Shown one piece after another: positions 17,146-26,126 of a stretch of DNA of 64,000 nt; position 1 is the first letter of the stretch, and every line of letters begins with the position of its first letter. The position numbers and the translations under genes are program-made. This DNA comes from Novosphingopyxis iocasae (GTDB lineage Bacteria > Pseudomonadota > Alphaproteobacteria > Sphingomonadales > Sphingomonadaceae), in assembly GCF_014334095.1 (NCBI RefSeq), contig NZ_CP060495.1, forward strand, positions 1,511,001 to 1,575,000. Direction: 5' to 3'. The notes below the pieces were generated by a model. The model did not search any database and had not been told where the DNA came from. It was given only the letters and a program-made list of their open reading frames with translations.

Positions 17146-17658
17146 ATGATCCTGCGCGACGCCCGACCCGAAGACGCCGCCGCTCTGGCCGCTCTGGGCC
17201 GCGACAGCTTCCGCGCTGCGTTCGAGCATCTCTACGACCCCGCCGACCTCCAGACCTTTCTGGAGACGGTTTATAATGACGACGCGGTGGCGAGCGAGAT
17301 TGCCGATCCGCGGCTGCTTCATCGCCTGGCGGAAGATGGCGGCGGTCTGGCGGGCTTCTGCAAGATCGCGCTCGACAGTGGATTTCGCGAACATAGCGAC
17401 GCCGCGCAGCCGATTGCACTGAGCCAGCTTTATACCGCACCGAATCGCACCGGACAGGGCATCGGAGCATCGCTTACCGCCTGGGCGCTGGCCGAAGCGC
17501 GGCTGCGCGGCGCGGACGCGGTGCAGCTCTCGGTCTGGGCGGAAAATGTGCGCGCGCAGGCCTTCTACGCGCGCTTCGGTTTCAAGAAGATCGCCGATAT
17601 CGACTTCTGGGTCGGCAATCATCGTGACGACGAGTTCCTGCTGGAACTGCGGCTCTAA
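17146..17658 (+). CDS. GNAT family N-acetyltransferase
   Basis: A 170-residue single-domain acetyltransferase. The N-terminal strand reads MILRDARPEDAAALAALG, and the acetyl-CoA loop is LYTAPNRTGQGIGASLTAWALAEARLRG, with the Q/RxxGxG/A motif seen as RTGQGIG. The C-terminal strand QAFYARFGFKKIAD is typical of the fold. The substrate cannot be told. It starts 20 bases after the GST gene and ends just before a hairpin facing kup. Confidence 0.88.
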   Translation: MILRDARPEDAAALAALGRDSFRAAFEHLYDPADLQTFLETVYNDDAVASEIADPRLLHRLAEDGGGLAGFCKIALDSGFREHSDAAQPIALSQLYTAPNRTGQGIGASLTAWALAEARLRGADAVQLSVWAENVRAQAFYARFGFKKIADIDFWVGNHRDDEFLLELRL

Positions 17659-17663
17659 CGCTT

Positions 17664-17681
17664 CCCCCGAACGTGCGGGGG
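17664..17681. terminator. hairpin terminator between convergent GNAT and kup genes
   Basis: CCCCCG at 17664-17669 pairs with CGGGGG at 17676-17681 across a six-base loop in the 32-base gap between the two convergent genes. No T-run follows on either strand, so termination strength is uncertain. Confidence 0.45.
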
Positions 17682-17690
17682 GGGCCTCCC

Positions 17691-19607
17691 CTAAATTCGA
17701 ACCTGGCTGCCCAGTTCCACCACGCGGTTGGTGGGCAGACGGAAGAACTCCATCGCCGTCGCCGCATTGCGGAGCATCCAGGCGAACAGCTTCTCGCGCC
17801 ATACCGCCATTGCCGGCTTTTCGGACGGCAGTAGCGTCTGGCGCGACAGGAAGAAGCTCGTCTGCATCATGTCGAACTCGCCGCCGCAATGGTCGATGTT
17901 GAGCAGCGCCAGCGGCACATTGGTTTCCTGCATGAAGCCATAATGCAGGATCATGCGATAGAAGCCGTCGCCCAGATCGGTCATATTGTACCGCTCGCTT
18001 TCATCCACGAAGGGCACGTCCTGGATTTCCACGGTCAGGATGACCACGCGCTCATGCAGCACCTTGTTGTGCTTGATGTTGTGGAGCAGCGCCGATGGCA
18101 CGCCGCGGGTGCTCGACGCCATGAAGATGGCGGTGCCGGGCACGCGCGTCGCGCTGCTTTTCGCGGATTTGGTGAAGATCTCGATCGGCAGCGCAACCTC
18201 CATCATCCGCTCGCGCATCAGCTTGCGGCCCTTGGACCAGGTCGTGAGCAGCGTGAAGGCGAAGGCACCGACCAGCAGCGGGAACCAGCCGCCATCGGGA
18301 ATCTTGGTGGTGTTCGCGGCAAAATAGGCGCCGTCAACGATGAAGAAGATGCCGACCAAAGGCACCACCCACCACAGCTTCCAGCGCCATACGCTGACCA
18401 GAAGCACGGCGAGCAGACAGGTGTCGATCAGCATCGCCCCCGTCACCGCGATACCGTAAGCTGAGGCAAGGTTGGAGCTGTTGCGGAAGGTAACGACCAG
18501 TAGCAGCACCGCGATCATCAGCACCCAGTTGATGATCGGGATGTAGATCTGGCCTTGTTCGGAGACGCTGGTGTGCTGCGTCGAAAGGCGCGGCACGAAG
18601 CCGAGCTGGATTGCCTGATGGGTGACGGAGAACGCACCGGAGATCACCGCCTGGCTGGCAATGAAGGTGGCCATGGTGGCAAGGATCACCATCGGCAGCC
18701 GCAGCATATCGGGCGCCAGCAGGAAGAACGGGTTCTCCATCGCCTGCTGCGCCGCTGCGCCGTCCAGCGCGTCGATCATCGCGCCCTGGCCGAAATAGTT
18801 GATGAGCAGCGCGGGCATTACGAAGCCGAACCAGCTGAGCCGCAGCGGCCCTTTGCCGAAATGCCCCATATCCGCATAGAGCGCCTCCGACCCGGTCACC
18901 GCGAGGACGACCGACCCCAGCGCCAGAAACGCGATCCACTTGTCGACCAGGAAGAACTGCAACGCGTAATAGGGGTTGATCGCATAGAGGATCACCGGAT
19001 TCTGGACGATCTGGATGATCCCAAGCACCGCCAGCGTCACGAAATAGACGATCATCACCGGCGCGAAGAGCGCGCCCACTTTGCTGGTGCCGCTCTTTTG
19101 GATCATGAACAACATGATCAGCAGTACCACCGCGATGGGCACTACGAGCGGCTCCATGCCAGCCTGCACTACGGTGATGCCCTCCACCGCCGATAGCACC
19201 GAAATGGCCGGTGTGATCATCGAGTCGCCGTAGAACAGGGCAGTCGCGAAGACGCCCAGGATCACGATCAGTGATCCGCGCTTGGCCGAATTCACCTGCC
19301 GCATCAGCAGCGCGAGCAGGGCGAGCGTACCCCCCTGCCCCTTATTGTCGGCGCGCATCAGGATGATGACATATTTGATCGCCACCACCAGCACCATCGA
19401 CCACAGGATCAGGCTGACGACTCCGAAGATATGGATGCGGTCAATCGCGAGCGGGTGCGGCCCGACAAAGGTTTCGCGGAAGGCGTAGATCGGGCTGGTG
19501 CCGATATCGCCGAACACGATGCCCACAGCGCTGAACGCGAGCTTCGCCTTGGCACTGGGGGCGTCTCGGCGCGCATGGGCGCTCACCATCTGCGAATCGT
19601 CAGGCAC
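17691..19607 (-). CDS. kup: KUP family potassium uptake transporter
   Basis: A potassium:proton symporter of the inner membrane, 638 residues with about 12 hydrophobic segments. The N-terminal signature is [21 protein letters not shown], followed by GEGGTLAL-like [14 protein letters not shown] and [17 protein letters not shown]. The C-terminal cytoplasmic part is PVVELGSQ-like ([12 protein letters not shown]). The start is GTG at 19607; an ATG six codons in is also possible. Length is normal. It is isolated between a convergent gene and the ccm cluster. Confidence 0.97.
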   Translation of the reverse strand: MPDDSQMVSAHARRDAPSAKAKLAFSAVGIVFGDIGTSPIYAFRETFVGPHPLAIDRIHIFGVVSLILWSMVLVVAIKYVIILMRADNKGQGGTLALLALLMRQVNSAKRGSLIVILGVFATALFYGDSMITPAISVLSAVEGITVVQAGMEPLVVPIAVVLLIMLFMIQKSGTSKVGALFAPVMIVYFVTLAVLGIIQIVQNPVILYAINPYYALQFFLVDKWIAFLALGSVVLAVTGSEALYADMGHFGKGPLRLSWFGFVMPALLINYFGQGAMIDALDGAAAQQAMENPFFLLAPDMLRLPMVILATMATFIASQAVISGAFSVTHQAIQLGFVPRLSTQHTSVSEQGQIYIPIINWVLMIAVLLLVVTFRNSSNLASAYGIAVTGAMLIDTCLLAVLLVSVWRWKLWWVVPLVGIFFIVDGAYFAANTTKIPDGGWFPLLVGAFAFTLLTTWSKGRKLMRERMMEVALPIEIFTKSAKSSATRVPGTAIFMASSTRGVPSALLHNIKHNKVLHERVVILTVEIQDVPFVDESERYNMTDLGDGFYRMILHYGFMQETNVPLALLNIDHCGGEFDMMQTSFFLSRQTLLPSEKPAMAVWREKLFAWMLRNAATAMEFFRLPTNRVVELGSQVRI

Positions 19608-19745
19608 GAAGTGTCCAGCCAGTCATGTACGAAATTGCCCCGAGGACCATGGATCGGCTCGCTTTATCGCTTGCCATTGCGTTGCGCCGCCAAGGGCGGA
19701 GAAGCGCGGCAATTAGCACGCCGCGATGGTCTGTGCAATTGCGCG

Positions 19746-20438
19746 CTAACGGGGGCTGTCCGCGGCTGTCCCGCTCTGTGACGGCGCTTGCTGTGTGGCC
19801 TGTTGGGCCGCCATGGCGCCCGATAGCATCTGTGCCAGCGCCTCGGCCTGCGGCCGCACCTTTTCGCGCCATTCGCCGGCGCGGTAGTCGCCGTTGAGCA
19901 GGCTGGACCAGAGGATCAGCGCATCCTCCGGATTGCCGTCGCGCAGGGCGGCGAGCCCGGTGAAATAGACAGGGCCGGGATGGCGCGGATCGAGTGCACG
20001 GGCGCGCTCGAAAGCGAGCTTGGCTGCTGGTGGCAGTTTACCGTCCGATGCCATCATGAGATCGAGGCCCACGGCCGTCCACAGGTCCGCATTGCGCGGA
20101 TCGGTCTTGAGGCCGCCACGCAGGATTTGCACCGCCCCCTCATAATCCCCGCGCCGGGCATAGCCGTCCGACGGCAGAATATAGCGTTTGGCCGGCGTGA
20201 AATTGCGATCCATGAGGCTGCGCACGTCGATGAGCGAGGCCGTCACCTCTTCGCGCGCCTCTTCGGGCTGTCCGGGCGCGCCGGGAAGGCCAGGCCGCCC
20301 CTGCCATTGATAGCCGGCAAAAGCGAGCAGGATGGCCGCGGCGACCAGCTGGAACACCGGGCGCGTCATGCCGCCGACGAGCCAGAGGCCCGCAAACACC
20401 ATCAGCGCCAGCGCAATCATGATGGCCCAGCCGATCAT
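19746..20438 (-). CDS. ccmI: cytochrome c maturation TPR protein (CcmI/CycH-like)
   Basis: A 230-residue protein that should hold apocytochrome c for heme attachment. Two N-terminal membrane helices (about 3-24 and 29-45) are followed by TPR-like helices: DGYARRGDYEGAVQILRGGLKTDPRNADLW and FERARALDPRHPGPVYFTGLAALRDGNPEDAL. It is shorter than the full E. coli CcmH/CcmI (about 350-400) and ends in a Gln/Ala-rich tail. It overlaps the ccmH-like gene by four bases at the end of the ccm operon, which supports the role. The exact family name is inferred from context. Confidence 0.82.
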   Translation of the reverse strand: MIGWAIMIALALMVFAGLWLVGGMTRPVFQLVAAAILLAFAGYQWQGRPGLPGAPGQPEEAREEVTASLIDVRSLMDRNFTPAKRYILPSDGYARRGDYEGAVQILRGGLKTDPRNADLWTAVGLDLMMASDGKLPPAAKLAFERARALDPRHPGPVYFTGLAALRDGNPEDALILWSSLLNGDYRAGEWREKVRPQAEALAQMLSGAMAAQQATQQAPSQSGTAADSPR

Positions 20439-20842
20439 CGCTTGAACCGTCCCCAGGCAAGCCAGATGCCGAAGCCGATAATCAGGATCGGCGCGAACCA
20501 GAGCGGCCAGGTAAGCGGGCTGACGGGCGGATCATAGGTGATGTAATCGCCATAGCGCTGGATGAGATAGCCGCGCACATCGTCGGCGGACTGCCCCGCG
20601 GCGATGCGGCTGCGTACCTCGCTGCGCATGGCGCCGGCAATCGGCGCATCGCTGTCCGCGATCGACTGGCTCTGGCACTGCACGCAGCGGATTTCGTACA
20701 TCAGATCGCGCGCGGCAGCTTCCTGCGCGGGATCGGACAATTGTTCATTGGCGAACGGCGCGTCGACGCCGCCGTCATTCTGTGCGGCCAGCGGCGCGGC
20801 AACGCAGAAGGCGAGCGCCAACAGGGCGAAAAGCCGCATCAT
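20435..20842 (-). CDS. ccmH: cytochrome c-type biogenesis protein CcmH (CycL)
   Basis: Reduces the apocytochrome cysteines before heme ligation, in the periplasm. It has 135 residues from ATG at 20842, overlapping the previous stop (ATGA); the longer upstream frame is a shadow of ccmG. A signal peptide (RLFALLALAFCVAAPLAAQ) is followed by the redox motif IRCVQCQSQSIADSDA (Cys53, Cys56), identical in form to the family LRCxxCQ pattern. A single C-terminal helix ILIIGFGIWLAWGRF anchors it. It is fused neither to CcmG nor to CcmI. Confidence 0.96.
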   Translation of the reverse strand: MMRLFALLALAFCVAAPLAAQNDGGVDAPFANEQLSDPAQEAAARDLMYEIRCVQCQSQSIADSDAPIAGAMRSEVRSRIAAGQSADDVRGYLIQRYGDYITYDPPVSPLTWPLWFAPILIIGFGIWLAWGRFKR

Positions 20843-21369
20843 GACGCGTCCTTCCAAGCCCGGAGGAGTTCGGGCACATCCTCCGCTCGGATATCGCCGA
20901 TATGCTGCAGGAGGATCGTGCCGTCGGGCGCGACGAGATAGGTTTCCGGCACACCGCTGGCGCCGAAGACCACCTGCAAGCGCCCGTCGCGATCCGCGCC
21001 GATCCGCGTGAAAGGATCGCCATATTGATCGAGGAACTTGCGCACATTCTCCGGATCGTCGCGCAGGGCAATCCCGGTGATCGGCACGCCCGCCGCCGCC
21101 AGCGCGGCCAGCTGAGGTGCCTCCGCGCGGCAGGGAATGCACCAGCTGCCGAAGAAATTGACGAGCTGCGGCTTGCCATCATCCAGATCGTTGCTGGCAA
21201 GGCCCGGCTTGCCTTCCACGGCGGGCGGCAGGCTGAATTCAGGCACCGGCTGTCCGATCAGGCGGGATCGCACGAAGTCATCGCGATCCCGGTTCATACC
21301 CCACAGAACCAGCATGACGATCAACCCGAACAGGACGAGCGGGAACCACAGGACCCAGCGGCGGCTCAT
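20839..21369 (-). CDS. ccmG: thiol:disulfide interchange protein CcmG (DsbE)
   Basis: A membrane-anchored thioredoxin-like protein, 176 residues, that keeps apocytochrome thiols reduced. An N-terminal helix (about 6-25) precedes the redox site GSWCIPCRAE (Cys77, Cys80). A cis-proline turn is visible as VPETYLVAPDG, a CcmG hallmark. The start is the ATG that overlaps the ccmF stop. It sits between ccmF and ccmH, as in most ccm operons. Confidence 0.96.
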   Translation of the reverse strand: MSRRWVLWFPLVLFGLIVMLVLWGMNRDRDDFVRSRLIGQPVPEFSLPPAVEGKPGLASNDLDDGKPQLVNFFGSWCIPCRAEAPQLAALAAAGVPITGIALRDDPENVRKFLDQYGDPFTRIGADRDGRLQVVFGASGVPETYLVAPDGTILLQHIGDIRAEDVPELLRAWKDAS

Positions 21370-23300
21370 GCGAAACCCTCCTGCTGCGTCTTCGGGAAGC
21401 GGGCGCGGAAACCGCGCCAGACACGGCCAATGAGCGCCAAGGCGCCGCCAAGCGCGATCAGCACGCCGCCCAGCCAGATGAGCGAGACGAACGGTTTCCA
21501 CCAGAGGCGGAGCTGCCAGCGCCCTTGTTCATCCTGCGCGCCCAGCGTGGCGTACAGCTGCCCGTTCCAGCGGCTCAAAAGCGCCGCCTCATTGGTCTGC
21601 ATCACGGGTGAGGAATAGCTGCGCGACTGCGGATGGAGAATCCAGCGCCCGTCGCCCTTCTTGGCGAGCACGCGCGCCTCGATCGCGGTCCAGTTCGGCC
21701 CCGCCACCGGATCGAGGCCGAGCAGCTGCACTTTCCAGCCGCCAACTTCCAGCTCCTCGCCGTAGCGCACGGCAGCAAGACGTTCCTGCGTGAACCCGCT
21801 TTCAGACGCCATGCCGACAACCGCGACGGCGACCCCCAGATGCGCCAGCACCATGCCCCAGATCGGCAGCGGCGTGCGCAAAAGCTTGCGGCCCCATAGC
21901 GGCACGATGCTCGCCACCGCGAGTCCGGCGGCAAAGACCAGCCCGAGCAGCGGCAGGATCCCCGTTCCGGGCGCCAGCACCAGCAGCAGGATCAGCGCGA
22001 CGACGCTCGCCCCTGCGGGCAGCACCAGCTTTCTCGGCAAGCTGCCCGATCCGTCGCGCCGCCAGCGCAGCAACGGCCCGGCGGCCAAGAACAGCATCAA
22101 GACCAGCGCGACCGGCACCGTCGTCTTGTCGAAATAAGGCGGGCCGACCGAGAGCTGCTCACCGAACAGACCCTCTGCAATCAGCGGATAGAGCGTGCCG
22201 ATCAGGACGATCGCCAGGATCGCGGAAAGAAGGATATTGTTGGCAACCAGCCCGCCTTCCCGGCTGAACAGATGGAAGGGCGCTCCCTGTCTTACGCTGC
22301 CGATGCGCGTGCCGAACAGGACCAGCGCGCCGCCGATGTAAAGCGCGAGGAGGACGAGGATGAAGGTGCCGCGCTCCGGGTCCACGGCGAAAGCATGCAC
22401 GCTCGTCAGGATGCCCGAGCGGACCAGAAACGTGCCGATCATCGACATGGCAAAGGCGGTGAGAGCGAGCATGATCGTCCAGGCGCGCAGCGCATCGCGC
22501 GCGGCGAGGACGGAAACCGAATGCAAGAGCGCCGTCGCCGCGAGCCAGGGCATCAGCGAAGCGTTCTCGACCGGGTCCCAGAACCACCAGCCGCCCCAGC
22601 CAAGCTCATAATAGGCCCAGTAGCTGCCTGCGGTGATGCCGAGGGTGAGGAATATCCAGCTGATCAGCACCCAGGGCCGCATCGCGCGGGCAAATGCGGG
22701 CCCCGCCTTGCCGGTCAGCATCGCGCCCACGGCAAAGGAAAAGGCCACCGACAGGCCGACATAGCCGATGTAGAGCGTAGGCGGGTGGAAGGCGAGGCCG
22801 GGGTCCTGCAGCAGCGGATTGAGCCCCTGCCCCGTCGGCGCAGGCGGGCTGAGCCGCGCAAACGGGTTCGAGGAGAACAGCAGGAAGGCGTAGAAACCCA
22901 AGGCGATGACGCCTTGCGCGCCCAGCGTGGCAGCGAAGCTGCGCGCATCGAGCTTGCGCTCCAGAAGCGCGATCAATCCACCGGTGAGCGACAGCACCGT
23001 GACCCAGAGCAGCATCGAGCCTTCATGATTGCCCCACGCACCGGCAATTTTATAGAGCATCGGCTTGTCGATATGGCTGTTGAGCGCGACCAGTCCGACC
23101 GACAGATCCGTGCGCGCGAAAAGCCATAGGAGCATCGCGAAGGCGGTCAGGCTGAGCAGACCCTGCGCCACCGCGAACCCGCGCAGCGATGCAGTGAGCT
23201 GGGCCAGCCGATCCCCAAGACCGCCAAAACCCGCAAAGGTCTGCAGCAGCGCCATCGCCGCGGCGAGCCACAGGGCGGCAAGGCCGGCCTCGGCGATCAT
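21366..23300 (-). CDS. ccmF: heme lyase CcmF (NrfE family)
   Basis: Core of the cytochrome c heme-ligation complex. The 644-residue membrane protein has the tryptophan-rich heme-handling motif ELGWGGWWFWDPVENASLMPWL near residues 228-250. A second conserved block is GNHEGSMLLWVTVLSLTGG, and the histidine-bearing loops occur near HSVSVLAARDALRAW. Length is normal. The start lies 13 bases after ccmE. A short periplasmic C-terminal domain ends in a final helix (LIWLGGVLIALGGALALIGRVW). Confidence 0.97.
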   Translation of the reverse strand: MIAEAGLAALWLAAAMALLQTFAGFGGLGDRLAQLTASLRGFAVAQGLLSLTAFAMLLWLFARTDLSVGLVALNSHIDKPMLYKIAGAWGNHEGSMLLWVTVLSLTGGLIALLERKLDARSFAATLGAQGVIALGFYAFLLFSSNPFARLSPPAPTGQGLNPLLQDPGLAFHPPTLYIGYVGLSVAFSFAVGAMLTGKAGPAFARAMRPWVLISWIFLTLGITAGSYWAYYELGWGGWWFWDPVENASLMPWLAATALLHSVSVLAARDALRAWTIMLALTAFAMSMIGTFLVRSGILTSVHAFAVDPERGTFILVLLALYIGGALVLFGTRIGSVRQGAPFHLFSREGGLVANNILLSAILAIVLIGTLYPLIAEGLFGEQLSVGPPYFDKTTVPVALVLMLFLAAGPLLRWRRDGSGSLPRKLVLPAGASVVALILLLVLAPGTGILPLLGLVFAAGLAVASIVPLWGRKLLRTPLPIWGMVLAHLGVAVAVVGMASESGFTQERLAAVRYGEELEVGGWKVQLLGLDPVAGPNWTAIEARVLAKKGDGRWILHPQSRSYSSPVMQTNEAALLSRWNGQLYATLGAQDEQGRWQLRLWWKPFVSLIWLGGVLIALGGALALIGRVWRGFRARFPKTQQEGFA

Positions 23301-23313
23301 GAGGTAAAGACCA

Positions 23314-23763
23314 TCATTTGACCAGCGTCTGACTCTCGCTGATCACCGCCGCCTTGTCGATATTTCCAAGCTCACGCGGGACGTAATTCTCGTCATGTTT
23401 GGCAAGCAGATTGTCCGCCACGAATGTGCCCCTACCATCCATGCGGCCGGTAGCAACCACGCCCGATCCTTCGGTGAACAGATCCGGCACGATGCCGCGA
23501 TAGGTGACGGGCACCGTCGCCTCTCCGTCGCCCACGCGGAAATCGGTGGTGACGCCGTCTGCGGCATGTTTGATCGTGCCGGGCATGACGAGCCCGCCCA
23601 GGCGGATCGCCTGGCCCGGCGGCACGTCCGCCTTCACCAGCGCGGCGGGCTGATAGAAATAGGCGGCCTGGTCCTTGAGGCCGAGCATGGCAAGCAGCCC
23701 CGCGCCGATCAGCGCGACCACGGCGAGGACGACGAGCGTCAGGCGCTGATGCTTCGCCTTCAT
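23314..23763 (-). CDS. ccmE: heme chaperone CcmE
   Basis: Covalently binds heme in the periplasm and passes it to CcmF. It has 149 residues from ATG at 23763. One N-terminal helix (about 9-27) is followed by the OB-like domain with FRLGGLV-like IRLGGLVMPGTIK, FRVGDGEATVPVTYRGIVPDLF and the heme-binding C-terminus AKHDENYVPRE (His123, Tyr127). Order ccmD-ccmE-ccmF is standard. Its ATG overlaps the ccmD stop. Confidence 0.97.
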   Translation of the reverse strand: MKAKHQRLTLVVLAVVALIGAGLLAMLGLKDQAAYFYQPAALVKADVPPGQAIRLGGLVMPGTIKHAADGVTTDFRVGDGEATVPVTYRGIVPDLFTEGSGVVATGRMDGRGTFVADNLLAKHDENYVPRELGNIDKAAVISESQTLVK

Positions 23764-23888
23764 TTGCGCTTCAAAGCCTCCGCGCTGCGCTCCGCCCTGC
23801 GCATCGCACCATAGCTGGCGACCACCAGTCCGGCCATTCCGACCAGCACTGCGCCATAAGCGAGGATGACATAGGTCCACTGAGTCAT
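23760..23888 (-). CDS. ccmD: heme exporter protein CcmD
   Basis: A 42-residue single-pass protein, MTQWTYVILAYGAVLVGMAG at the start and a basic tail (YGAMRRAERSAEALKRK), exactly the size and pattern of CcmD. It stabilises the CcmABC-CcmE complex and heme release. The start overlaps the ccmC stop and its stop overlaps the ccmE start, both by ATGA, so its translation is well supported despite the small size. Confidence 0.9.
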   Translation of the reverse strand: MTQWTYVILAYGAVLVGMAGLVVASYGAMRRAERSAEALKRK

Positions 23889-24601
23889 GCCGCCGCGAGC
23901 CTCTGCAACCGCGCCTCGACGCGGATATCGGCAAGCGCGGCACGCATGCGCATCAGCACGATCGCGCCGAAAAGGAGCGAAAAGCCGAGCACGCTGGCGA
24001 GTAGCGGCCACAGGAAGGAGCTGTCGATCGTTGAGCCGGACAAGGTGATGCTGGGCGGCTGATGCAGTGTCTGCCACCACACCACCGATCGGTTGATAAC
24101 GGGAATGTTGACCGCGCCGATGATGCCGAAAATCGCGGCAATGCGGCTGGTCTGGCCGCGCTCGCTGGTCGCGCTGACGAGCGCGATATAGCCGATATAG
24201 AGGAAAAACAGCACGAGCATCGAGGTCAGCCGCCCGTCCCATACCCACCATGTGCCCCAGGTCGGACGGCCCCAGATCGAACCGGAGAGCAGGCACAACC
24301 CCGCGAACACCGCGCCGGGCAGAGCTGCCGCGCGCGCGGCGATGCCGGCCAGCGGATGCCGCCAGACCAGCTGGACCACGCTGGCGATGGCAATGGCCAC
24401 CCAGCCGCCCATGCCAAGCCATGCGGTCGGCACATGGATGTAGAGGATACGCACCGTCTCGCCCATCAGTCTGTCCGCAGGTGCGACGACCAGCCCCCAG
24501 ATGCAGGCACCGACGGTCAATGCCAGCCCGCTCCAGAACAGGACCGCGGTCATCGGACGGGCGATTTTCAGAAATCTGGCGGGATTGGCGAAACGATGCA
24601 T
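23885..24601 (-). CDS. ccmC: heme exporter protein CcmC
   Basis: Presents heme to CcmE at the periplasmic face. It has 238 residues with six helices. The tryptophan-rich signature is GRPTWGTWWVWDGRLTSML (about 110-128), flanked by conserved histidines in YIHVPTAW and QTLHQPPS. Length is normal. It is the first gene of the ccm operon in this window. The ABC-exporter genes ccmA and ccmB, which often precede it, are not in the neighbourhood. Confidence 0.96.
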   Translation of the reverse strand: MHRFANPARFLKIARPMTAVLFWSGLALTVGACIWGLVVAPADRLMGETVRILYIHVPTAWLGMGGWVAIAIASVVQLVWRHPLAGIAARAAALPGAVFAGLCLLSGSIWGRPTWGTWWVWDGRLTSMLVLFFLYIGYIALVSATSERGQTSRIAAIFGIIGAVNIPVINRSVVWWQTLHQPPSITLSGSTIDSSFLWPLLASVLGFSLLFGAIVLMRMRAALADIRVEARLQRLAAA

Positions 24602-24730
24602 GAGCTTGCGCCGAAACTAGGCGGTTTTGCGCGCCAAGGAAAGACGGATGGGCCGGAATCAAAGACGAATCCAACAAAGCCGCCGTCATGGTCCCGCGCC
24701 GCCGCCGGAGCAGAGGCGCGGGGCATGAGT

Positions 24731-25780
24731 TCAGCGTCCGATCAATTCCCGTGCCATGCGGTCCGCGACATTGGCAGAGGGAACGCCCTCGGACTCGCTG
24801 CGCTGCCAGATCGCTTCCAGACGCTCGGGGATCTTGTCGATCCGCGCATTGACTTCGTCGACCGACGCCTCGCCCAGATATTCCAGGCCGATATTGATGA
24901 CGCCGCCGGCGTTGATCACGTAATCGGGCGCATAGAGGATGCCGCGGTCCATCAGGCGCTGCGCATCGTCGGGCCGGGCGATCTGATTGTTCGCGCCGCC
25001 CGCTACGATCGGCACGTTGAGGTTCGCAATCGAAACCTCGTCAAGGATCGCGCCAAGCGCATTGGGGCTGAACACGTCCGCCTCCACGCGCATAATGTCT
25101 GACAGACCCACTTGCTCGGCGCCGGTTTCAGCAGCGAGCGCGGCGGCGCGGTCCTTGTCCATATCCGCAATGGTCAGCTTCGCGCCGTCCTTGGCGAGCA
25201 GACGGGCAAGCCCGCCGCCCACGCTGCCGACGCCCTGGATGGCGACATGTACGCCGTCCATCGATTCGCGGCCCAGCTTATGGCGCACCGCTGCGCACAC
25301 TCCCAGATAGACGCCGCGCGCGGTGAACGGGCCGGGATCGCCGCCCGCCTCGCTCGCATCTTCCTGCGGCAGGCCGGAGACATATTTGGTCTGCTTGGCG
25401 ATCTCGACCATGTCGCTGTCGTTGATGCCGACGTCTTCCGCCGTGACGTAGCGACCGCCCAGCGAATCGATGGCCCGGCCATAGGCGGCCAGCATGTCCT
25501 TGGTCTTCTCGCGCGCTTCGCCGGCCAGAATCACACCCTTACCGCCGCCGAGCGGAAGTCCCGCCATGGCGTTCTTGTAGCTCATACCGCGCGAGAGGCG
25601 CAGCACATCGGTCAGCGCGTCAGCCTTGTCCGCATAATGCCAGAAGCGCGTGCCGCCGGTGCCGGGCCCGAGATGGGTGGAATGCACCGCGATGATAGCC
25701 GACAGGCCGGAGCCGATGTCATTGGCATAATGCACGGTCTCGTGCGCGTCGTAATCCTTATGTGACCAGAGCGATTGCAT
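24731..25780 (-). CDS. Glu/Leu/Phe/Val dehydrogenase family (leucine dehydrogenase-like)
   Basis: An NAD-dependent oxidative deaminase of branched-chain or aromatic amino acids, 349 residues from ATG at 25780. A longer frame runs through the tRNA gene and is not coding. The catalytic lysines are Lys69 (SYKNAMAG) and Lys81 in LPLGGGKGVILAGEAR, and the Rossmann motif is IQGVGSVGGGLARLL. The TGGTRFWHY substrate strand and VVAGGANNQIA turn fit the leucine/phenylalanine group rather than glutamate dehydrogenases. With the valine-type acyl-CoA genes further along it could feed branched-chain breakdown, but those are far away. Confidence 0.9.
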   Translation of the reverse strand: MQSLWSHKDYDAHETVHYANDIGSGLSAIIAVHSTHLGPGTGGTRFWHYADKADALTDVLRLSRGMSYKNAMAGLPLGGGKGVILAGEAREKTKDMLAAYGRAIDSLGGRYVTAEDVGINDSDMVEIAKQTKYVSGLPQEDASEAGGDPGPFTARGVYLGVCAAVRHKLGRESMDGVHVAIQGVGSVGGGLARLLAKDGAKLTIADMDKDRAAALAAETGAEQVGLSDIMRVEADVFSPNALGAILDEVSIANLNVPIVAGGANNQIARPDDAQRLMDRGILYAPDYVINAGGVINIGLEYLGEASVDEVNARIDKIPERLEAIWQRSESEGVPSANVADRMARELIGR

Positions 25781-25912
25781 CGGAGGTGTCCTGTCGTGAT
25801 CGAAATTAACGGTCTCGAACGCGCAATAATCATACCGACGAGCTTTGTCACCGCTTTGTCGCCATCCGCTGCGAACGGATGTCATCATCGAAATCAACGA
25901 ACAGGAGAAAAA

Positions 25913-25990
25913 TGGGGCGATCGAGGGGTCTCGAACCCCCGACCTCCGGTACCACAAACCGGCGCTCTAACCATCTGAGCTACGATCGCC
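25913..25990 (-). tRNA. tRNA-His (GTG anticodon), with encoded G-1 and CCA
   Basis: Read on the minus strand, the cloverleaf is complete: an acceptor stem of seven pairs, a D arm with AGCTC...GAGC, an anticodon stem CCGGT/ACCGG around loop TTGTGGT (anticodon GTG), and a T arm GGGGG TTCGAGA CCCCT. The extra base G-1 at 25990 faces C73 at 25916, the histidine identity pair, and CCA is encoded at 25915-25913. A run of five T follows at once on the minus strand, as expected of a terminator. Confidence 0.97.
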
Positions 25991-26126
25991 ACGGGCAGTC
26001 ATGCTGCCGAGAAGGGCGCTCTGTAAGGCCGTGCGAGCCCGAGCGCAAGGCCGTTGCCGAGCATGGGTGCATCGGGCTACCCCGAAGCGGGTTCGAACGA
26101 GGGGCAGGCAATGAGGAGGGGAACCG

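Noticed and set aside
25781-25957. N-terminal extension of the leucine-dehydrogenase-like gene
   Set aside because: The extension runs through the tRNA-His gene, and the family N-terminus begins at MQSLWSHKDYD.
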